A stretch of DNA of 64,000 nucleotides from Nitrosarchaeum sp. (lineage in GTDB: Archaea; Thermoproteota; Nitrososphaeria; Nitrososphaerales; Nitrosopumilaceae), in assembly GCA_021414365.1 (NCBI GenBank), contig JAIOOR010000003.1:47014-111013 (forward strand). The letters are read 5' to 3'. The position numbers and the translations under genes are program-made. The notes beneath the pieces were generated by a model that was given only the letters and a program-made list of their open reading frames with translations, was not told the origin of the DNA and did no database searches. Below are positions 8,445 through 17,555 of the stretch, piece after piece (position 1 is the first letter of the stretch; every line of letters starts with the position of its first letter).

Positions 8445-10112
8445 ATGGGGCTTAATTATTATCAAATCAAGAAAAATGTTCTACGTGCTCGTAAATTAGT
8501 TATTCAAGCAACAAATAATGCTGGTTCCGGTCATCCCGGAGGTTCTTTTTCAATGGCTGAAATTTTAGGTTGCTTATTTTACAAACATTTGCAATATGAT
8601 CCTAAAAATCCACAATGGGACAAACGAGATCGATTAATCTTGTCTAAAGGACACGCTGCACCTGGTTTGTTTTCAAATATGGCTGTTGCAGGCTATTTTC
8701 CAGAATCTGAACTTGAAACTTTAAGAAAATTTGGTAGTAAATTACAGGGACATCCTGATCTAAAATGTCCTGGGGTTGAATTTTGTGGAGGTTCTTTGGG
8801 AACTGGATTATCTTATTCTATCGGGGTTGCACTTGCTGCAAAAATTGATGGCAAAAGTCATCATGTCTATACTATAATGGGTGATGGTGAATCTGATGAA
8901 GGACAAGTATGGGAAGCTGCAATGACTGCTGCAAAATACAAGGTAGATAATCTTACAGCTTTTTTAGATAGAAATTTTATCCAACAAGATTCTTACACTG
9001 AAAAAATTATGCCTTTAGATGAAAAGTTGGAGGGTGATGATATTTCTGAAATGTGGAAAGACGCATCAAGATGGAAAACTGGTGATAAATGGAGATCATT
9101 TGGTTGGAATGTAATTGAAATCGATGGACATAGGATTGAACAAATTGACGCTGCAATTACTAAAGCAAATTCAACAAAAGGTATCCCATCAATAATCATC
9201 GCTAGAACAATTAAAGGAAAAGGTGTTGAACATATGGAAGATAATCCACAATGGCATGGAAAAGCTCCTGATTCTGATGTATTGCCATTAATTAATTTAG
9301 AACTTGATTCTCAGTTTATGATTGCACCGTCAATCATTGCAGGTGATATGACAAATCTAGAAAATGAAGTAAAAAGATGTGTTGCAGGAAGAGCCGATTA
9401 TATTCATCTTGATGTAATGGATGGACAATTTGTTCAAACTAAAACTTTTGATCATAGAAAAATAAAGGAACTACGATCTCTGACTGTAATTCCATTTGAT
9501 GCTCATTTAATGATTAATGAACCTGTAAAACATGTTAAAGAATATGTTGAAGCAGGATGTGATATTATTACAGTTCATGCAGAAGTTTGTGATGGATCAA
9601 GCTTTGGTGAAATTCATGATTTGTTAAAAAATAATCAAGTTGGAGTTGGTCTTGCAATTAATCCTGGCACTGAACTTCCTCATTGGTCTTACAAATTCAT
9701 ATCTTCACTTGATCAACTCATTGTGATGTCTGTCGTTCCTGGAAAATCAGGTCAAAAGTACATTGAAGAAACCCATGAAAAAATGAATAAATTAAATATA
9801 ATTCTAAATGAACAAAAGTTTTCAGGCTGCATTGAAGCTGACGGTGGTGTAACTTTGGACAATATTGGCTCCTGTTTTATAGATGGTGCTAGATCTTTTG
9901 TGGGTGGCAGTGCAATTATTGGAAAACCAGATGTACGTACTGCAATCAGAGATTTTAGGAATCAAGTTCTTAAAACTAAACGAAAAATCTTGATTGATAA
10001 GGCAAATGAACTGGGAGGTCATGATCTTGTAAAGAAATGGATTGGACTACACATAGTTGGTGAAAAACATGAACAAATTAAGAAAATAGCAGAAGAGGCA
10101 GGTTATCTTTGA
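8445..10112 (+). CDS. Transketolase N-terminal half fused to ribulose-phosphate 3-epimerase
   Basis: 555 aa with two enzyme domains. Residues 1 to about 285 are the transketolase thiamine-diphosphate domain: SGHPGGSFSMAE, SKGHAAPGL, and the TPP motif GDGESDEGQ with the distal Asn. Residues about 290-500 are a ribulose-phosphate 3-epimerase barrel: APSIIAGD, the metal and base residues in YIHLDVMDG and FDAHLM, the catalytic Asp in EADGGVTLDNI, then the phosphate loop GGSAII. The usual MSVNPGFGGQ loop is MSVVPGKSGQ here. The last 50 residues form an extra helical tail. It overlaps the transketolase C-half gene by 4 bp, so the enzyme is split across two genes with the epimerase inserted at the junction. 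Confidence 0.93.
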   Translation: MGLNYYQIKKNVLRARKLVIQATNNAGSGHPGGSFSMAEILGCLFYKHLQYDPKNPQWDKRDRLILSKGHAAPGLFSNMAVAGYFPESELETLRKFGSKLQGHPDLKCPGVEFCGGSLGTGLSYSIGVALAAKIDGKSHHVYTIMGDGESDEGQVWEAAMTAAKYKVDNLTAFLDRNFIQQDSYTEKIMPLDEKLEGDDISEMWKDASRWKTGDKWRSFGWNVIEIDGHRIEQIDAAITKANSTKGIPSIIIARTIKGKGVEHMEDNPQWHGKAPDSDVLPLINLELDSQFMIAPSIIAGDMTNLENEVKRCVAGRADYIHLDVMDGQFVQTKTFDHRKIKELRSLTVIPFDAHLMINEPVKHVKEYVEAGCDIITVHAEVCDGSSFGEIHDLLKNNQVGVGLAINPGTELPHWSYKFISSLDQLIVMSVVPGKSGQKYIEETHEKMNKLNIILNEQKFSGCIEADGGVTLDNIGSCFIDGARSFVGGSAIIGKPDVRTAIRDFRNQVLKTKRKILIDKANELGGHDLVKKWIGLHIVGEKHEQIKKIAEEAGYL

Positions 10113-11083
10113 ATCCTCCTATAATGACCGACATGCGTTCAGAGTACTCAAAAACTCTAATTGAACTTGGAAGAGAAAACCCAAACATAGTGGTTCTCGG
10201 TGCTGACACAACTGATTCTCTAAAAACTTCTGGATTTGGTAAGCTGTTCCCAAATAGATTCTTCAATGTAGGAATCGCAGAAGCAAATTTGGTTTCAATA
10301 TCTGCTGGTCTTGCCGCTTCTGGAAAAATATCCTTTGCCAGCACTTATGCAATATTCTTACCTGGACGTGCTGTTGATCAAATACGAAATGGCATTGCTT
10401 ACCCATCTCCTAATAACAAAAAAGGCCTTAATGTAAAATTAGTTGTCTCTCATGGTGGATTATCTGTTGGACCTGATGGTGGTTCTCATCAGCAAATTGA
10501 AGATATTGCAATTATGAGGGTAATTCCAAATTTTCGTGTATTCATACCTGCTGATACTTTTGCAGTTTCAAAATTAACTAGATTAATGGCAAACGAATAT
10601 GGTCCATTTTATATGCGAATGGCAAGATCAAATACCCCTGTAGTCCATTCTGAATCTCAAGATTTCCAAACTGGTAAGGGAATTACAATTCGTGATGGCT
10701 CTGATTGTACAATAGCTGCTTGTGGGATAACAGTAAGAATGGCTCTTGAAGCGGCTGAATCCTTACAACAAGAAGGAATTTCTTGTAGAGTTTTAGATAT
10801 ATTTTCAATAAAACCAATTGATGCTGAACTTTTGGAAAAAGCAGCAAGAGAAACTGGATGTATAGTTACCTGCGAAGAACACAATATTATGGGAGGTATG
10901 GGTTCTGCAGTTGCAGAATCTGTTTCTGAGAGATACCCAGTACCGATAAAACGAATAGGCGCTCAAGACATGTTTGGTGAATCTGCTAGAGATAACGAGA
11001 TTCCTATGCTTTTAGAAAAACATGGAATAACATCTTTTAATATGGCAAAACAAGTCAAAGAAATAAGGAGTAGAAAATTATGA
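10109..11083 (+). CDS. Transketolase C-terminal half (pyrimidine-binding and C-terminal domains)
   Basis: 324 aa. The first part is the Pyr domain (GRENPNIVVLGADTTDS, RFFNVGIAEANLVSISAGLA with the catalytic Glu that activates TPP). The last 120 residues are the C-terminal transketolase domain. It must pair with the upstream N-half to form an active enzyme, a split known in many archaea. A TTG at 10109 overlaps the upstream stop; an ATG five codons later (10124) is an alternative. Its end overlaps the transaldolase ATG in an ATGA junction. Confidence 0.95.
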   Translation: MNPPIMTDMRSEYSKTLIELGRENPNIVVLGADTTDSLKTSGFGKLFPNRFFNVGIAEANLVSISAGLAASGKISFASTYAIFLPGRAVDQIRNGIAYPSPNNKKGLNVKLVVSHGGLSVGPDGGSHQQIEDIAIMRVIPNFRVFIPADTFAVSKLTRLMANEYGPFYMRMARSNTPVVHSESQDFQTGKGITIRDGSDCTIAACGITVRMALEAAESLQQEGISCRVLDIFSIKPIDAELLEKAARETGCIVTCEEHNIMGGMGSAVAESVSERYPVPIKRIGAQDMFGESARDNEIPMLLEKHGITSFNMAKQVKEIRSRKL

Positions 11084-11730
11084 AAATTTTTCTTGACACT
11101 GCAAATTTAGAAGCAATTCGAAAATTCAATGATATGGGATTGTTAGATGGAATTACCACAAATCCTTCATTAATGTCTAAAGAAGGTGGTGATCCAAAAA
11201 AGGTCATGGAAGAAATTACAAAAATCATCAAAGGCGATGTTAGTCTGGAAGTTGTAAGTACTCAATATTCTGGAATGATCGAAGAAGGTAAACGTTTACG
11301 TCAATACGGTGAAAATGTCATTGTCAAAGTTCCAATGACTCCTGATGGTTTGAAAGCATGCAAATACCTTTCATCACAAGGAATACCTGTAAATGTCACA
11401 TTGGTTTTTTCTCCAAATCAAGCATTACTTGCAGCAAAATCAGGCGCAAAATATGTCAGTCCATTTATTGGAAGATTGGATGATGTTGGTCAAGATGGAA
11501 TGTCTTTGATTCAAGATATTAAAAAAATATTTGATAACTATAATTTTGGAACACAAATTCTAGTTGCAAGCATTCGCCATCCAATGCATGTTGTTGAGGC
11601 TGCAAAAATTGGAGCTCATGTTGTCACTTTACCTCCTGCAGTTTTAGATAAAATGTTGCAACACCCTCTTACTGATATTGGATTAGAAAATTTCCTGTCT
11701 GACTGGAAAAAACTAAAAGCAGGAATCTAA
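11080..11730 (+). CDS. tal: Transaldolase (small TalC/MipB-type)
   Basis: 216 aa, the length of the short transaldolase / fructose-6-phosphate aldolase group. Visible family features are MKIFLDTANL, GITTNPSLM, the Schiff-base lysine in NVIVKVPMT (about residue 85) and SPFIGRLDD. As the last gene of a translationally coupled trio, it completes the non-oxidative pentose-phosphate interconversions with transketolase and the epimerase. These are the expected route to ribose-5-phosphate and erythrose-4-phosphate in an organism without the oxidative branch. Confidence 0.93.
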   Translation: MKIFLDTANLEAIRKFNDMGLLDGITTNPSLMSKEGGDPKKVMEEITKIIKGDVSLEVVSTQYSGMIEEGKRLRQYGENVIVKVPMTPDGLKACKYLSSQGIPVNVTLVFSPNQALLAAKSGAKYVSPFIGRLDDVGQDGMSLIQDIKKIFDNYNFGTQILVASIRHPMHVVEAAKIGAHVVTLPPAVLDKMLQHPLTDIGLENFLSDWKKLKAGI

Positions 11731-11779
11731 CATAAAAATTAAAATCTATAATTCTATTTTTGTGATTTTTTTCTATGAA

Positions 11780-12205
11780 TTATTTTACTATAGTAATTGG
11801 TATCTTTGATTTATGAAGTAAATAATTTGAAACACTTCCAAGAAATACTTCTGAAGCTGGATCCGGTCCTCTTGAACCTATTATGATTAAATCAAATTTC
11901 CCCTCTTTTAAAAAATCATTAATTGTTTTACCTATGTTTTCTCCTTTTAGGATTTTTCCCGCAAATGAAACCCTATTTTCTTTTAAACTCTTTTGAGCCT
12001 CTATAATTATTGCTTCAGCTCCTTTGATCTGTTTCTGCTTTATTTCAGATGAAACTGGAAATTGAAATCCTAGAGAATATCTGACAACATTTATGCCTAT
12101 AATTTTTGCATCTATTGGTTTTGCAATGATTGAAGCCAATTTCAATCCTCTCAGAGATGATTTTGAACCGTCAAGTGGAACTAGTATATTTTTAATTTTT
12201 TTCAT
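11780..12205 (-). CDS. Universal stress protein A-family protein
   Basis: 141 aa single UspA domain. It starts with NILVPLDGSKSS and has the ATP-binding G-x2-G-x9-G-S type motif at IIGSRGPDPASEVFLGS near residue 108. The ATP-binding subgroup is therefore likely. The physiological role of archaeal USPs is not established. It is convergent with transaldolase and separated by about 50 bp. Confidence 0.88.
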   Translation of the reverse strand: MKKIKNILVPLDGSKSSLRGLKLASIIAKPIDAKIIGINVVRYSLGFQFPVSSEIKQKQIKGAEAIIIEAQKSLKENRVSFAGKILKGENIGKTINDFLKEGKFDLIIIGSRGPDPASEVFLGSVSNYLLHKSKIPITIVK

Positions 12206-12310
12206 AAAGATACAAAATTGTATTGATAATTAAAGATGTTTTTCACACTATTCCCTATATTTTTTGAATAGTATGTACTAATGATGTATTTAAAAATGAA
12301 AAATGAGGTT

Positions 12311-12580
12311 TTATGATCCTTTATTTGTGCTCTTTCTTGAACCAGTGCCTCTACCTGTAATTCTGGTCATTCCTTCAGTTGAAGGTCTTGGTTTTACATC
12401 TGGCAAATCGCCTAATCTTTTTGCACCAGTACCTCTACCTGTGTGAACCATTCTATTTGCCGCTTGTTTTTTCTTTTCCTCTTGGATTTTTTTGTATGCG
12501 TCTCCCGCCCAAGATTTTTCTCCATCATCTACTTCCCTGGTTCCAGTACCTCTACCTGTTCTAATTCTAATTTTTCCCAT
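12311..12580 (-). CDS. Basic 89-aa protein with three TGRGTG repeats
   Basis: I do not recognise this family. The protein is highly charged and lacks hydrophobic segments. A hexapeptide TGRGTG occurs three times, at about residues 8, 47 and 75, each time followed within two residues by basic residues (TREV, AKRL, SRKS). The DNA shows the same repeat (CCAGTRCCTCTACCTGT on the plus strand). Middle segments are helical and Lys-rich. Arg-Gly repeats suggest RNA or DNA phosphate binding, by analogy with RGG peptides only. It has its own promoter region and no operon partner. Confidence 0.65.
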   Translation of the reverse strand: MGKIRIRTGRGTGTREVDDGEKSWAGDAYKKIQEEKKKQAANRMVHTGRGTGAKRLGDLPDVKPRPSTEGMTRITGRGTGSRKSTNKGS

Positions 12581-12723
12581 AATTGCTATTATTTTATCTT
12601 GTATTTATTTAAGCTCATTTTATTATGAGCAATTATATTTTGAGAAATATGGGATATTCAATTAATTATTGTGCTAATCCAATTAGATATTTTGATACCT
12701 TCATAACTTCTATAGAATTGTGA

Positions 12724-13551
12724 TTGTATGTGGTTAAAAAAAATAAACTGTATTTCTTACTTCCCATAATTGCTGTTATTCTTATTTTTGTTAACGAATC
12801 TTTTGGGGATTCTATATTTAGTTCTCCTTATGGTCAGGCTATTAACAAATACTCTGTCTATGTTCATTTTCAACCTGAATGGAAAAGCTATCCTGGAAGT
12901 ATACTATATGATATTACAAACGTGTGGTCAAACCCTAATAATTCACAAACTAAAGAATTAAACTATGATTATTTAGACAACCCTGTAATTACAGATTATA
13001 ACTCTAATCAACTAGAATATCAAAAGCAAAAATCATTTGTTGAATTAAAACATGGATTTAGTAATTGTGAATCTAGTTGGAAACCACCTCTCTATAGATA
13101 CACAGTTGATAGTGTTCGTAATGGAATCGAAGTACTACAAGGAACTCAATTAAATAATGATCCTTACATTTCAATTTATCCAAATATTCCAAATGATAAA
13201 TACAATTTAGAAAAGCAAGCAGAAATAATAAAGCAAGGATATGCTCAATTCATACCTGTTTGTACTTCAAAAGATTCGACTTCTTATGAATTTGCAGTTT
13301 CAATAAATGACAAAAACACTGCATTTGACGTTTATTTTGTACCGTCAGAAACTGAATTACACAATTATCTAGATGATAATTCTTTTATCTCTTATGAACA
13401 AAAAGGATGCTTTGCAATTAATCATTATAGTTTTAGTGGTATTTGTAATAATGTGGGGAAAAATTCAGGATTACTGATTATAATACCTGATAATTTAGAA
13501 TTGTCTTTAACTAAAGTAAAAGTCAGTCTACATGAAAAATTATCTGATTAG
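12724..13551 (+). CDS. Secreted or membrane-anchored protein of unknown function
   Basis: 275 aa. An N-terminal hydrophobic segment (FLLPIIAVILIFVNESFG) is a probable signal peptide or anchor; the rest is polar, Asn/Ser/Tyr-rich and presumably extracytoplasmic. Four Cys residues may form disulfides. The start is either TTG 12724 or GTG 12730; the ATG at 12728 is in another frame. The end runs convergently to corA, 5 bp away. The function is not recognised. Confidence 0.6.
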   Translation: MYVVKKNKLYFLLPIIAVILIFVNESFGDSIFSSPYGQAINKYSVYVHFQPEWKSYPGSILYDITNVWSNPNNSQTKELNYDYLDNPVITDYNSNQLEYQKQKSFVELKHGFSNCESSWKPPLYRYTVDSVRNGIEVLQGTQLNNDPYISIYPNIPNDKYNLEKQAEIIKQGYAQFIPVCTSKDSTSYEFAVSINDKNTAFDVYFVPSETELHNYLDDNSFISYEQKGCFAINHYSFSGICNNVGKNSGLLIIIPDNLELSLTKVKVSLHEKLSD

Positions 13552-13556
13552 TAATT

Positions 13557-14582
13557 TTAATTACTAATCCAACCGAGTTTTCTAAAATAAATAAACATTA
13601 ATGCTACTGGTATTAATGCTACCAGAATTAATATTATGAATGAAGTATAAGGTCCCAAAAACGTTGAAGTATTATGAATATCTGTAATTCCACCTGGTAA
13701 AGTTACGTTCATCCCATAAAATGTTGCAACAGCTGTTCCAGGAATTGAAAATGTGAAAATTATTGTTAACACTGCGAGTATTTTGTTTGTTTTTTCGGTA
13801 CTGAGCATGAAATCTGTATCTTTGTAAATTTCCATTGTTTCTCTAGACTCTTCAAGAGTCTCAATAACTTTGTCAATGTGATCAATTACATCGTCAAAAT
13901 ATAATGAAAGATCTTCCTCATCTGAAAATCTTTTGATATTTTTAGCAATCTCTAATACGAATTTTTTTAATGGGTTTACTATTCTTCTCATACTGTTAAT
14001 ATCTCTTCTAAGTAATGCAATGCTTCTTGCCACTGATTTTGTCTCATCAAACACTTCGTCTTCAAGGTCATCTAAATTTGCAATTACCTTTCTTGATATA
14101 TGTAACAGATCATCTACCAAAATGTCTATTATTTCATGTAGTAGATTTCCTGTTGATTTTCCAAGTAATCTTTCTTTTCTATGTTGATCCAAATCGTTTT
14201 TACAAATATTCATTAAATCTACCAGTGGTTTTAAATCACCTTGATGGATAGTAACTAGAAAATCCCTCCCTACAAATATTGAAAGCTGACTGTTTCTTGA
14301 AATTCCAGGTTGTCGTAATAATGAAGGAAAATGCAATATTACAAAGAAATGATCATCATAACTATCTAATTTTGGTAGTTCAGATTTAGTCATACAGTCT
14401 TCAATATTTAATGTATTCCAATGATGCTGCAAAGCTAATTTTTCAATATCACTTCTATCTGGATTTTGTAAATCAATCCATTGAAATTTTTTACCTTGAA
14501 TTGTTTCTACACTTCGAGCTACGGTTATTCCAACTGGTTTTTTTCCAACATGTAATCGATTAGTAATGAATCCCTTTTTCAT
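13557..14582 (-). CDS. corA: CorA-type divalent cation (Mg/Co) transporter
   Basis: 341 aa, full length. A large soluble N-terminal funnel domain is followed by two C-terminal transmembrane helices. The signature YGMNV, the selectivity loop of the CorA/Mrs2 family, lies at the end of the first helix (near residue 290). It probably works as a pentameric magnesium channel in the cytoplasmic membrane. The gene stands alone. Confidence 0.93.
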   Translation of the reverse strand: MKKGFITNRLHVGKKPVGITVARSVETIQGKKFQWIDLQNPDRSDIEKLALQHHWNTLNIEDCMTKSELPKLDSYDDHFFVILHFPSLLRQPGISRNSQLSIFVGRDFLVTIHQGDLKPLVDLMNICKNDLDQHRKERLLGKSTGNLLHEIIDILVDDLLHISRKVIANLDDLEDEVFDETKSVARSIALLRRDINSMRRIVNPLKKFVLEIAKNIKRFSDEEDLSLYFDDVIDHIDKVIETLEESRETMEIYKDTDFMLSTEKTNKILAVLTIIFTFSIPGTAVATFYGMNVTLPGGITDIHNTSTFLGPYTSFIILILVALIPVALMFIYFRKLGWISN

Positions 14583-14680
14583 GTTGAATGGAAACCTGTT
14601 CCAACAAATTTAAAGCGATCGATTTATTGATAACAGATTCTCACAATTCAATTAGAATTAATTATTTGATGACTTTCAGA

Positions 14681-14764
14681 TTATTTCATCCATGGAAGTA
14701 AGTAATTAACTCCAACCCATGTGAGTCCAACGGTTATTGCCATGGCTATCCACCAAAATCTCAT
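14681..14764 (-). CDS. Single-helix membrane microprotein (27 aa)
   Basis: Too short for the track. ATG at 14762-14764, TAA at 14681-14683. Almost the whole product is one hydrophobic helix flanked by a basic residue at each end (MRFWW at the start, WMK at the end). It lies in an otherwise empty stretch between corA and tRNA-His. The similarity in design to the microproteins at 51539, 55314, 59311 and 60712 supports it, but chance cannot be excluded at this length. Confidence 0.4.
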   Translation of the reverse strand: MRFWWIAMAITVGLTWVGVNYLLPWMK

Positions 14765-14862
14765 GATTGTAATTTCAACTGCTTAATAATAAATCTACAG
14801 GCTCATTCTTGTTATATTAAAATCAAAGATTATTACAGGATAAACGATTTTTTATTTTTGTG

Positions 14863-14934
14863 GCCCTCGTAGTACAGTGGCTAGTATAGGGGACTGTGGA
14901 TCCCCGGACAGGGGTTCGATTCCCCTCGAGGGCC
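14863..14934 (+). tRNA. tRNA-His (GTG)
   Basis: A full cloverleaf is present. Acceptor GCCCTCG (14863-14869) pairs with CGAGGGC (14927-14933), followed by discriminator C. The anticodon stem GGGGA/TCCCC encloses the loop CTGTGGA, so the anticodon is GTG. The T arm contains GGTTCGATTCC. A G at 14862 precedes the acceptor and could be the encoded G-1 needed by HisRS. There is no intron, and CCA is not encoded. Confidence 0.97.
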
Positions 14935-14944
14935 TACATAATTT

Positions 14945-15292
14945 TTAAAAAATACCGTATTTGCTAGATTCCATTTCTTCTTTAATGGCTAGTTTGAATC
15001 GTGGAGTCTTGCCTTCTATCTTGTTTGTAAGCCATGTGAGAAATTTTTTTTCCATTCCCTTTCCTTTTAATTTATCAAAATCTAATCCCATCTGATCAAC
15101 TAGCTTTTCTACTAGTGCTTTGTTGACACTTACAACAAAAAAATGCCATCCAAAAGCAAATTCCGAATCCGTCATTACAAAATCTTCTTGACCATGAACC
15201 ATTTCTTCTAACAGAGTAAGCTGATGTGATATTGCCTTGCTTGTTTTATCATAATCTATGGCAGATACATTGATGTTTATTCTATCTATCAT
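14945..15292 (-). CDS. Conserved-looking hypothetical protein (115 aa)
   Basis: A soluble 115-aa protein with mixed alpha/beta character and no Cys. Visible features are a Trp-His pair (GWHFF) near residue 48 and a basic C-terminal half. I do not recognise it. It is convergent with tRNA-His and lies upstream of nothing obvious; the methyltransferase gene (15332) is 39 bp away in the same direction and may be in the same transcript. Confidence 0.55.
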   Translation of the reverse strand: MIDRININVSAIDYDKTSKAISHQLTLLEEMVHGQEDFVMTDSEFAFGWHFFVVSVNKALVEKLVDQMGLDFDKLKGKGMEKKFLTWLTNKIEGKTPRFKLAIKEEMESSKYGIF

Positions 15293-15331
15293 GATTGTAT
15301 ATGGTTAACACAAAATAAAAGGATTCCATAA

Positions 15332-16090
15332 TTATTTTAAAAGATGTCCAAAATCTATATCAAAATGTGTTTTCATGATGTCTATGTAAGTCTGAATGGA
15401 TTCAGGAATTTCTTCTCCGCAAGAGACTCCTAAATTTTTAGCGTTAATCCAAATTATTAGAGTCTGAATGATTGTTAAGAATCTATCATTTCCAATCTCA
15501 GGTGTACTAATTGCTTTTGTATATCTCTCAGCAAATTCCCACGCAGTTACAAAATTTACACATTTTACTCCAAAAACTGCCAAGACTTGTTCCTGTAAGC
15601 TATTTGCTTTTCTGAAAGGAGTTTGGTTAATTATGTATGGGAATTCTACTTTTTCAGGAATACAATTTGGTAGAGGTCCCCAAATTGTTATTATTTTTGT
15701 ACCTGGTTTTAGATCTTTGAATTTATTCATCATGTGATTAATAATTTCTTCATCAGTAAACCAAAACAAAATCACTGTGGCATCTGAAATATCCGCATTC
15801 TGAATGTCTTTACAGATTAATTCTCCTAAAAGATCTTCCTGATTTAGAGTCTCTTTTGCTAGTCTGATCTTATCTAGATTATTATCTATGCCGACGGCTC
15901 TTTTTACGTTATATTCTTTTAAAGCTAATGCAATTCCTTTTCCATCCCCACACCCAAGATGATAAAAAATATCCAATTTTCCTAAATTTAAAAAATTAAA
16001 AATCTCTCTAAATGATTTATCTGGTAATTGTACATCTTCACCATTGACTATGTTTTCTGGTAGTAATTTTAGATACTCTTCTATTTTCAA
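15332..16090 (-). CDS. Class I SAM-dependent methyltransferase
   Basis: 252 aa. The segment IFYHLGCGDGKGIALA (about residue 40) is SAM-binding motif I, followed by AVGIDNN with the acidic residue that binds the ribose hydroxyls. The later VILFWFTDEEIINHMMNKF resembles motif IV/V regions of Dot1-like or small-molecule methylases. The C-terminal 70 residues are helical and specific to this protein. The substrate is unknown. It sits in a leftward run with UPF0147 and Rieske-like genes. Confidence 0.75.
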   Translation of the reverse strand: MKIEEYLKLLPENIVNGEDVQLPDKSFREIFNFLNLGKLDIFYHLGCGDGKGIALALKEYNVKRAVGIDNNLDKIRLAKETLNQEDLLGELICKDIQNADISDATVILFWFTDEEIINHMMNKFKDLKPGTKIITIWGPLPNCIPEKVEFPYIINQTPFRKANSLQEQVLAVFGVKCVNFVTAWEFAERYTKAISTPEIGNDRFLTIIQTLIIWINAKNLGVSCGEEIPESIQTYIDIMKTHFDIDFGHLLK

Positions 16091-16115
16091 TATTGAAATT
16101 AAATAAATGTTGAAT

Positions 16116-16385
16116 TTATTCCCTTATGCTTTCAAGTTTTGATACTGCTTGCCATAATTGTGTTCTTACATACGAAGGCATGTTAGGATCTTGTGTTACA
16201 TCATCTAACAAACTAATTGTATTGTTGGCTCTTACCGATAAGGAATATTCCTCATTATTCAAATCTGTTATTATGTCTGTGATGGCTTTTTTAATTGTCT
16301 TTGGTGTAGAATGATTTGTAGTAATTTGATTTAATGTTTCTATTGCTTCCCTCATTGTTTCTTTGTTTTGTTTATCGTCAGCCAT
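16116..16385 (-). CDS. UPF0147 family protein
   Basis: 89 aa, all-helical. The block DDVTQDPNMPSYVRTQLWQAVSKLESI is the conserved end of the archaeal UPF0147 family. The function of the family is unknown. It is about 25 bp upstream of the methyltransferase gene and 36 bp downstream of the Rieske-type gene, all leftward. Confidence 0.85.
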   Translation of the reverse strand: MADDKQNKETMREAIETLNQITTNHSTPKTIKKAITDIITDLNNEEYSLSVRANNTISLLDDVTQDPNMPSYVRTQLWQAVSKLESIRE

Positions 16386-16421
16386 TTTTTACACCATTTA
16401 TTCACAATTTGAAGTATATAG

Positions 16422-16730
16422 TCACATCTCTACAAACACGTTATCTGATTCTACAGAAACATTGTATGATGCTAAATCTCTAATTTTAGCGGGAAATTTA
16501 ACTAATTTACCTGTTTTACAATCAAATTCAGCTTTATGCCATCCGCAAATTACATTACATCCATCCAATTTTCCTTCCGAAAGACTTGCTCCTGAATGAG
16601 TACAAGAATCATCCGTGGCACAATAAACACCATCAATATTTGCAACCATTACCTCTTTACCATCCACAGATACTTTAATCATTTTTCCAGGAATAATATC
16701 AGATGTTTTTCCGGCTATTATTTTACCCAT
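16422..16730 (-). CDS. Rieske-type [2Fe-2S] ferredoxin
   Basis: 102 aa. The two cluster-binding motifs are CTHSGASLSEG (C-x-H) and CGWHKAEFDCKTG (C-x2-H), spaced as in NirD or dioxygenase-type ferredoxins. There is no transmembrane anchor, so it is probably a soluble electron carrier. No partner oxygenase is adjacent. It is divergent from the GNAT gene at 16770. Confidence 0.9.
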   Translation of the reverse strand: MGKIIAGKTSDIIPGKMIKVSVDGKEVMVANIDGVYCATDDSCTHSGASLSEGKLDGCNVICGWHKAEFDCKTGKLVKFPAKIRDLASYNVSVESDNVFVEM

Positions 16731-16769
16731 TATGGTTTTTAGTCTATCATTCTTAATATTTTTTCGTAT

Positions 16770-17555
16770 ATGGAACCAATGATTCGAGATGCTAGAAATT
16801 CTGATAAATCTAAAGTATTGAATTTTTGTAAAAATACATTTTCATGGGGTGATTACATTGAATATGTCTGGGACTATTGGATATCTGAGGGTGGCCTGTT
16901 TGTTGTTGAAAATCCAAATCCTATTGGCATATGTCATACGTTTTTCTCCGAAAATCAAGTATGGATTGAAGGAATTAGAATAAACTCTGATTTTCGTAGA
17001 CAAGGATTAGCTTCAAAATTAATCAAATACGTCGAATTAATCTCTAAAGAAAAACATGCCTCTTTTTCATTCATGCTAATTGATACTGAAAATCTATCGT
17101 CACTTCTAATGGCTAAAAATCTTAATTATAAAATATTTCAAACATGGAATTTTTATTCTCTTTTACCTCAAATTAATAATAATCATAAAATTCAATTTGC
17201 AAAAAATCTTAATCAGACAAAAATTTCTCACTATGTAAAATCATGGAGATGGTTAGTTTTAGATAAAGAGACATCGCTTTCATTATGTGATCAAAATAAA
17301 ATTATTTTTTCAGACGATTCTGGTGATATTTCAATAGCTATTCTTTCTGATTCAGAACATTTTGATAAAACTTTGATTGTGACTTTATCTTCTGGTTCAC
17401 AAATCAACACTTTGGAGCTTATTTCATACATCCAAAATTTTGGAGCAGAAAAAAATTATCAAAAAATACAAATCTTAACTAAAGAAAAATTACCTTTGAC
17501 AAATACTCTAGAACATAAAATTGCATTTAATTTAATGAAGAAGTTTTTACACTAA
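16770..17555 (+). CDS. GNAT-family acetyltransferase
   Basis: 261 aa. The N-terminal half is a GNAT domain: MIRDARNSDKSKVLNFC at the start and the acetyl-CoA loop RINSDFRRQGLASKLIKYV near residue 75-90. The C-terminal 120 residues are a second alpha/beta region without a recognised motif. The substrate is unknown. It ends overlapping the convergent FAH-family gene by 4 bp. Confidence 0.75.
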   Translation: MEPMIRDARNSDKSKVLNFCKNTFSWGDYIEYVWDYWISEGGLFVVENPNPIGICHTFFSENQVWIEGIRINSDFRRQGLASKLIKYVELISKEKHASFSFMLIDTENLSSLLMAKNLNYKIFQTWNFYSLLPQINNNHKIQFAKNLNQTKISHYVKSWRWLVLDKETSLSLCDQNKIIFSDDSGDISIAILSDSEHFDKTLIVTLSSGSQINTLELISYIQNFGAEKNYQKIQILTKEKLPLTNTLEHKIAFNLMKKFLH

